DNA of 64,000 bases. Origin: Edolisoma coerulescens (Eukaryota > Chordata > Aves > Passeriformes > Campephagidae). The notes beneath the pieces were generated by a model that saw nothing but the letters and a program-made list of their open reading frames with translations, was not told the origin of the DNA and did no database searches. The stretch is taken from NCBI GenBank assembly GCA_013397115.1, contig VWZW01004039.1:196062-260061 (forward strand), in the 5' to 3' direction. A program made the translations under genes and the position numbers. Below, one piece after another: positions 53,201 to 59,200 of the stretch; positions within the stretch are counted from its first letter, which is position 1; each line of letters starts with the position of its first letter.

Positions 53201-56200
53201 TGGAACTCAGCTTGTCTTGCTGCATTACCAGCTGCTGTTCAGAGCTGCTGCAGGTGCAGAGGCTCGCTTTGGAGTTGCTAACTCAGCTTAGCTTCAATGT
53301 CTGCAGATCTGAGGTGTTTTTTCTCTTACTTCAAAGCATTTCCAAGCCCCGCATTTTTTCTGCGACTAATATAAAAGTGAATTGAAAGGGATTATATGAC
53401 TTAGCTGAAAATTCAATTACAGGTTAAACAATTTTTCTACTTAGAAGACAAAACGTGTCCCGAATTACCCTCGTTTGGCAGGACATTGCAGCACTGCTCC
53501 ATTAACCTGCCAGTTCCCCCACGGGAGTTAAGGCGGCTTGATCGGCTTTGGTCAAGATTAGGCTGGTCCTGGGGGTCAGCAGCCACTTGGCTCGATGGCT
53601 TTGGCTCACCATGTACCTTCTGCCCTGCTCCTTGTGGTGCTGGTGGGTCCTTCCCAGTGTCCCTCTGCTCCCTGCAGCCTTCACTTGGCAACATGCAGGG
53701 CCAAACACCCTTAGCAGAACTTTAAAAACCACCCACAAATTGTGGGTTTGAGGGTTTTTTCACCACTTCTGCAGAAACCCGGGCCCAGCTGATGGATGCT
53801 TTAAGTAAGGGAGGGAATAGGAACATCACCCAGGGGCTGTGGAAGAGGAATGAGTAAGTTGCTGGCACATCTATTTCCCTGATTAGCTTTCTGCTTTGTT
53901 TTGGTGTATACTCGTTTGCTTGGTATATCTTATTATTGCTCTTGTGATTCAGATACCTGTTCAAAATAATTGCTTTTATGGTGCAAGAAGAAATCCAGTG
54001 CATTTCTGCAGCGGAGCTCAAGTGTGAACTCTTTCACCATGTGGCACTTCTCGGTGGTTTTGGCTTTTTTAGAAGTTCCAGCAGGCTGCTGCAGGGCTGT
54101 GGGTTCTGCTTTCTCCACTGCCTTGTTTTAGCACAGCAAATGAGCCGCAGGTGACTCAGTGTCACACCGGTGAAGGTGCAAGATGGAGGTTAGCGGTTCA
54201 CAGGGCCATTTTCATACCTCTGTGGGGAATATTGTTGCTATAAATATTACAGTTACAGGGCTGGCTGCCATGTGCTTCAGTTCAGGGGTGCAAATGTGTC
54301 CTGTCTGCACAGTGCTCATGTGGGGAGCAGCAGGTAAGATGCAACACTGAACCACACAGGCATTAAAGCAGTAAATCATCTGAATTTCTGAGTTTGCAAG
54401 AAGGCCAGGTATCCCTTTGCTTTCTATTTTCTTGATCCTTGCTCGTTCCCTAACATTTTTTAATGTATTTTTGGTTTACTCTGGCCTGTTTAAAGCCAGG
54501 AACACCTTACTTCAGGGTTTTCCTCTCATTTGGGTTTAATTTCCCAGGCAACACAAGCTGTGCTTGCCCAGTTTCTGAGGGTGAATCTGTACCTAGACCA
54601 AAGCTATTTACCAGCATCAGTTCACTTTCCCCCATCCCTTGCTGGCGTTGTGACAATTTGGAATGTGAACTTCTGCTGTAAGTAGAGATTGCAGTTTAAA
54701 AGGCTCTAAATTGAAAACAAAGTGTGTTAATGCTGCTAAATTACCATCAAAATTGCTATATTGCAGAGACTCCCTAAAAAATGTTGTAGGTGTGTTACAT
54801 AAACCTGGGTCTCTGTGCAACTTTTGATGGAGGAGAGGACATCTCTAACAGAGTTCTTGCTGATCTTTTTGTGTTACAATAAAAACTGGGGAACTGCAGG
54901 GGGAGAGAAAACCACAAAAGAAATAGGACAGGTCTGGAAGAGGCTCTCTCCAGTTTCTGCCACCCAAAGGGTAGGGGTTTGTGTCTGGGGCGGGGTGATG
55001 GGGGAATTTGTTTATCATGTGGTGGTGTAAGAGGGAAGTTTCAAAATTAACTTCAGTAATTGTTCCTCCTCTCAGTCTCACAATGCATCGTTAGCAGGTA
55101 CCTCTGCAAATCAGATACCTTGCTTTTGTTAGCCTCAACCTTCTTGGCATCCTTGGGTGCAACCCCTGGCATGACCTTCCGGAGTTATCCTTTAAAAATC
55201 AAGCTGCTTGTCTTGAAATCTAAATCCGTTCCTCTACCAAGGTCTCTATTGTTTCCACCACCATCACTTAGCGTTGCAGCCATTGGAAGCAGCATCCCTT
55301 TTTCTGCGAGATTGTGCAGAGGATTACATGGATAACCTCCTGGATCTGCTCTACGGGAATGTGCGCTGGGGGAGAGCAGGAGGGGGCAGCTGCTGAGGCT
55401 TTGAACTCCTCTGCTAGTATTTAATTATTTACCTTGGCTGGGAAGGCGGTTGCTGTTATCTGCAATCAGTCCAGCAGATCTCAAAGCTGGGCTTGACAGC
55501 TACAGATGTGTTTCCAGTAGCATGTGCTGAGTTTCTCTTAACTCCTTCCCTGGGAAGGAGCGATATGACCTCAGGTACAGTGATTTAGCCAAAATCTTTA
55601 GTGTGAGTTCCCAGGCTGTGTTTAACCTGCCTTTATAAAGGGGCCAAGCAGTGTTTTCCTCTACCTGCACTGCAGGTGGATGCAGGTTGGTGGGTGACTA
55701 CCTCTGGGCATGTCACAGTCTACCCAGGCTGTATCCAAACTTCTCAGTGTGCTGAGCTGGAGAGATGCTGTGTGTGACACCAACCTGCTCAGAGCTTTTG
55801 AAAAGAAACCGTAATTTTGGTGAGGAGAGCTTATCCTTGTGAGAAACACTTGTTGCTCAGCTCAGGGGAAGGCATCCTGGTGCGATGGATGTGTGATGCA
55901 ATTACTCCAGTGCTCTTTTCTGCAGCCAGCCTGCTGCCTGCACTTTTTGATGTATTTCTCACAGCCCTGGAGCTTGAGAGAAAGTAGCTTTGAAACAAAC
56001 ATACTTCTTTATAAACATTCCAGAGAATGAAAAAAAACCATAGTTTTGTTCAAGTTCAAATTAAATATGACCTTTCTCCATGAAAGAGCTGTTTCTCATG
56101 CTCTGGTTACCCTGACTGTGAGATCAAGGAGCAATTTCTTGTGCTAGTCCTGTTTCCACCTCTGGCCAGCCACAAGGTCATAGTGATGCTGAGCAGCACT

Positions 56201-59200
56201 TCTTGTGTGAAGCTGCAGATATTTTTGTTTCAAAGGTCTCTAACCACTTCACTCACACCAGCAGCTGTTCTGGCCTTTTAAAGCTCTAGGGGGAGAAAAG
56301 CTTATTTTGGTTTGGCCTGTGTGTTTCAGAAACTTCCAATTTACAGATACAAGATAGTCCTACTGACTTAGGCAAGAGGTGGGAGTTACTACACATTTCT
56401 GGTTCTGGGATTCTGACAGAGATGACCCAAACCTTCATGGGAACCAGCCTGGGAGGAAAAGGGCATTGAGTATCTCCAGTGTCTTAGAGATGGGAAGGGA
56501 CTAAAATACGCTCAATTTAACAAGAGCAGGCAAAACAGAAGACGTTGGTTTGGGTCATCATTGTTTGTTATGGAGTTTAGTATATGGCTATATAAAAGCT
56601 TTAACCACCCTTCTGAAAGATTGGACCTGATGGAGATCTTTTCCAACCTTAATAGAATCTATGATTCTATTCTATGGTTCTTGGTGGGTGTTGGATATAA
56701 ATGCATGTTTTCCTTTTCCAGCTTTTAACTCCCAGTCATTTTTAAGTCTCTATTTTTATGCCCCAGCACATTCTTACAGCCTAGTCCAAGCCTGTGCCTT
56801 TGCTTTATTTCTCCCTGCGACCTCTCCCCTCGCAGAACGACTCATGGCCGTGGTCAGGAGAGGAAACCTCAGTTTTTCCCAGGTTTCCCTTCCTGCTCTC
56901 CGTCCCTGCCGTGTGAGCAGCCGCCGCTGAGCGGCAGCGCTGCCTGGGGAACAGCCGTGCTCCCGGGGGAGCTCCAAAGCCACGGATGTCCTCCCAGCCC
57001 CTTGCTCCATCACCCATCCAAGGCATGGCATTCCTTTCTCCACCCTGCCTGGATTTTGTGTTTGGGGTTGGTACCTGTTGCCCATCACACTCGCTGTGTG
57101 TGGCTCCAGGACTGGAATATTGCCACAGCAATTCTTTCTGGAAGGAGCTTTCCCTGCACTGGGCAGTCAGGGATCTGTGGAGTTGTGGTCCCCTCTCCCC
57201 ATGCTGGGTGTTTGTACATCTCTAAAGGGGGGTCTCACCCAAATGGGTTGTCTTGGGCTGGATTATAGCCTCTTTATCCCAGCTTAACATATAGGAAATC
57301 CCAGAAACAGCCCTGAAGGAGTGTGTTCATGAGAGCTTATCCATGCTTAAAGGTTGTATTCATTTAGCTACTTCTGCGTCCATTTTTAGTTAAGGTCGGT
57401 GCAGCTTTATGGACAGTGAGACTTTGTGGGGAGGAAGACTCTGTGGTTCTTTGTTTTCCCATTAACTCCTCTGGTTGGGAATTGCAGCTCTTTAATTAAA
57501 GCAGCACAGTACGGACTTGCCCTGAGGTGCTGTTCTGAGGCACTTGAACCTTCACATCTGCTTTTGGGTAAAACTCAGCCTGTTTGGGGTCAGCCTGTGC
57601 TATTGCGTGTCCGAGAGCAGGAGGAAGCAGCGAATCAATCACTGGGGCTCCGTCCCAGGCTGCTTTACCTCCCTCTCAGCCAACATCCCCACGTGTGCCA
57701 TTGGTGCTGGAGTGTGCATCTCACCCTTCCTGGGGGATGCAAGGATTTAATTACCCAGCATATGGAGAGCTGAGGGAAGCGCTGGGCCCGGCTCAGAGCC
57801 ACCACTGCGAGCGGAGGGCGGTGACGGCAGCCGGGGCTGTCGCCTGTTGTTGTTTAAGTCGAGTTTCCCCCACCCTCTTGCATTTTGCTCAGTCAGAAAA
57901 TGGCTCCGTGTAAACTCCTACGGCACAAGCGGGCACGCGGGAATGCCGTGGGCAGTCGGGCTGGGATCTGTGCGGATCATCTGATGTTTTTGTCCGTGTG
58001 GCATTTGTTTAGGTTGCAATCAGGAAAAGTGATTTACACAACACTGACTGTGGCCGAGAGAATGTGGAGACTGGCAAGGAAAAGTTGATTACTTGGGATT
58101 TTTGCCCCCCTGATGAGTGGGATGGACTTTGGAGAGTTATTTTTAGTTGATGGTAGAGTGGGAAAAAACGTCTAGGCTGTGTTTGAAACTGTAGCATTTA
58201 TTGGAAGTACCCGCAGAAGTGCTGAGGAAAGTGGTAAATTCATATAAAACACTCCCTGCCATCTTCATTAGGTGCTGGGGCAATTAACAAGGATGTTGGA
58301 GGATTGTGCTGCCCACACTAAAAGCAAAGCGTCCACCCTTGGCCAGGCTGGCCCTGAGCACAGAAAGCTGCACATCCACCGCTGACCCTGGGAACAAAGG
58401 ATCCTCCTGAACCCAAACATGTTTGTGTTAATCCCGGCTGCTTCCTGGCGGGCAGCGAGAGGAAGCGGAGCCACTGCCTCTAACAGATGTACAGTGAGGA
58501 GATTACAGGGTGCGATTAAACACCCTCTCCATCACATCCTCCCTCGGCCCGGCGCGGCAGTAATGGACTGTCCCAGGCTGCCTGCCAAGCTGGGGCAGAT
58601 GTAACAGGCAGCAGATACTTAATCTCCTGTCTCCATGCCTGGTTTTGGAGCAGTTTCCTAATGCCAAGGCTTCTTCAGCATCTAAAGTGTGAGCTGCCTT
58701 AGCTGTACCTGCCTGCGAGGAGGAGTGGGCTGGGAGAAGGCAGGAAAACACGTGGAATTCACAGCATCCAGAAATGATGCATTCAGCTGAAGTACTGTTA
58801 AAGCTAAAACACAGGTGCCCCTACCTGAGTACAGCAGGGCTTGCTAAGGAACCAAATGCTGAAGAAGTTGGGAAGGATCTTTGTTTTGGTGGACCGAGTT
58901 GCTTTTTGGCCACTACACTTGGAGTAGATTATTTCAGGACTGGGAAGGTCTTGTTCCCTCTTTGTGTGGGTTTAAGTGATGCCTTATAATGCTGTAGCCA
59001 GTCTTGGTGCCAAGTGCTGCTCTTCCCATGGAAATAATTTCGGTTGGTTGCAAAAAAAATCAGGTGTTCTACCGTGTGTTTAGGTTAATTAATATGGTCA
59101 TAGCAGAGTATGTTCCGTTGTCAAACGAAGGGTGGTTCTGAAGTAAAAGAACCCTTTGTGGAAATTGTAGAGTTCAGAATTGTCATTGTGTGAGATGTGC

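Noticed and set aside
55362..55392. CTCF-like motif (AGGAGGGGGCAGC)
   Set aside because: The core matches partly, but the left half (CAGG where CACC is expected) departs from the consensus.
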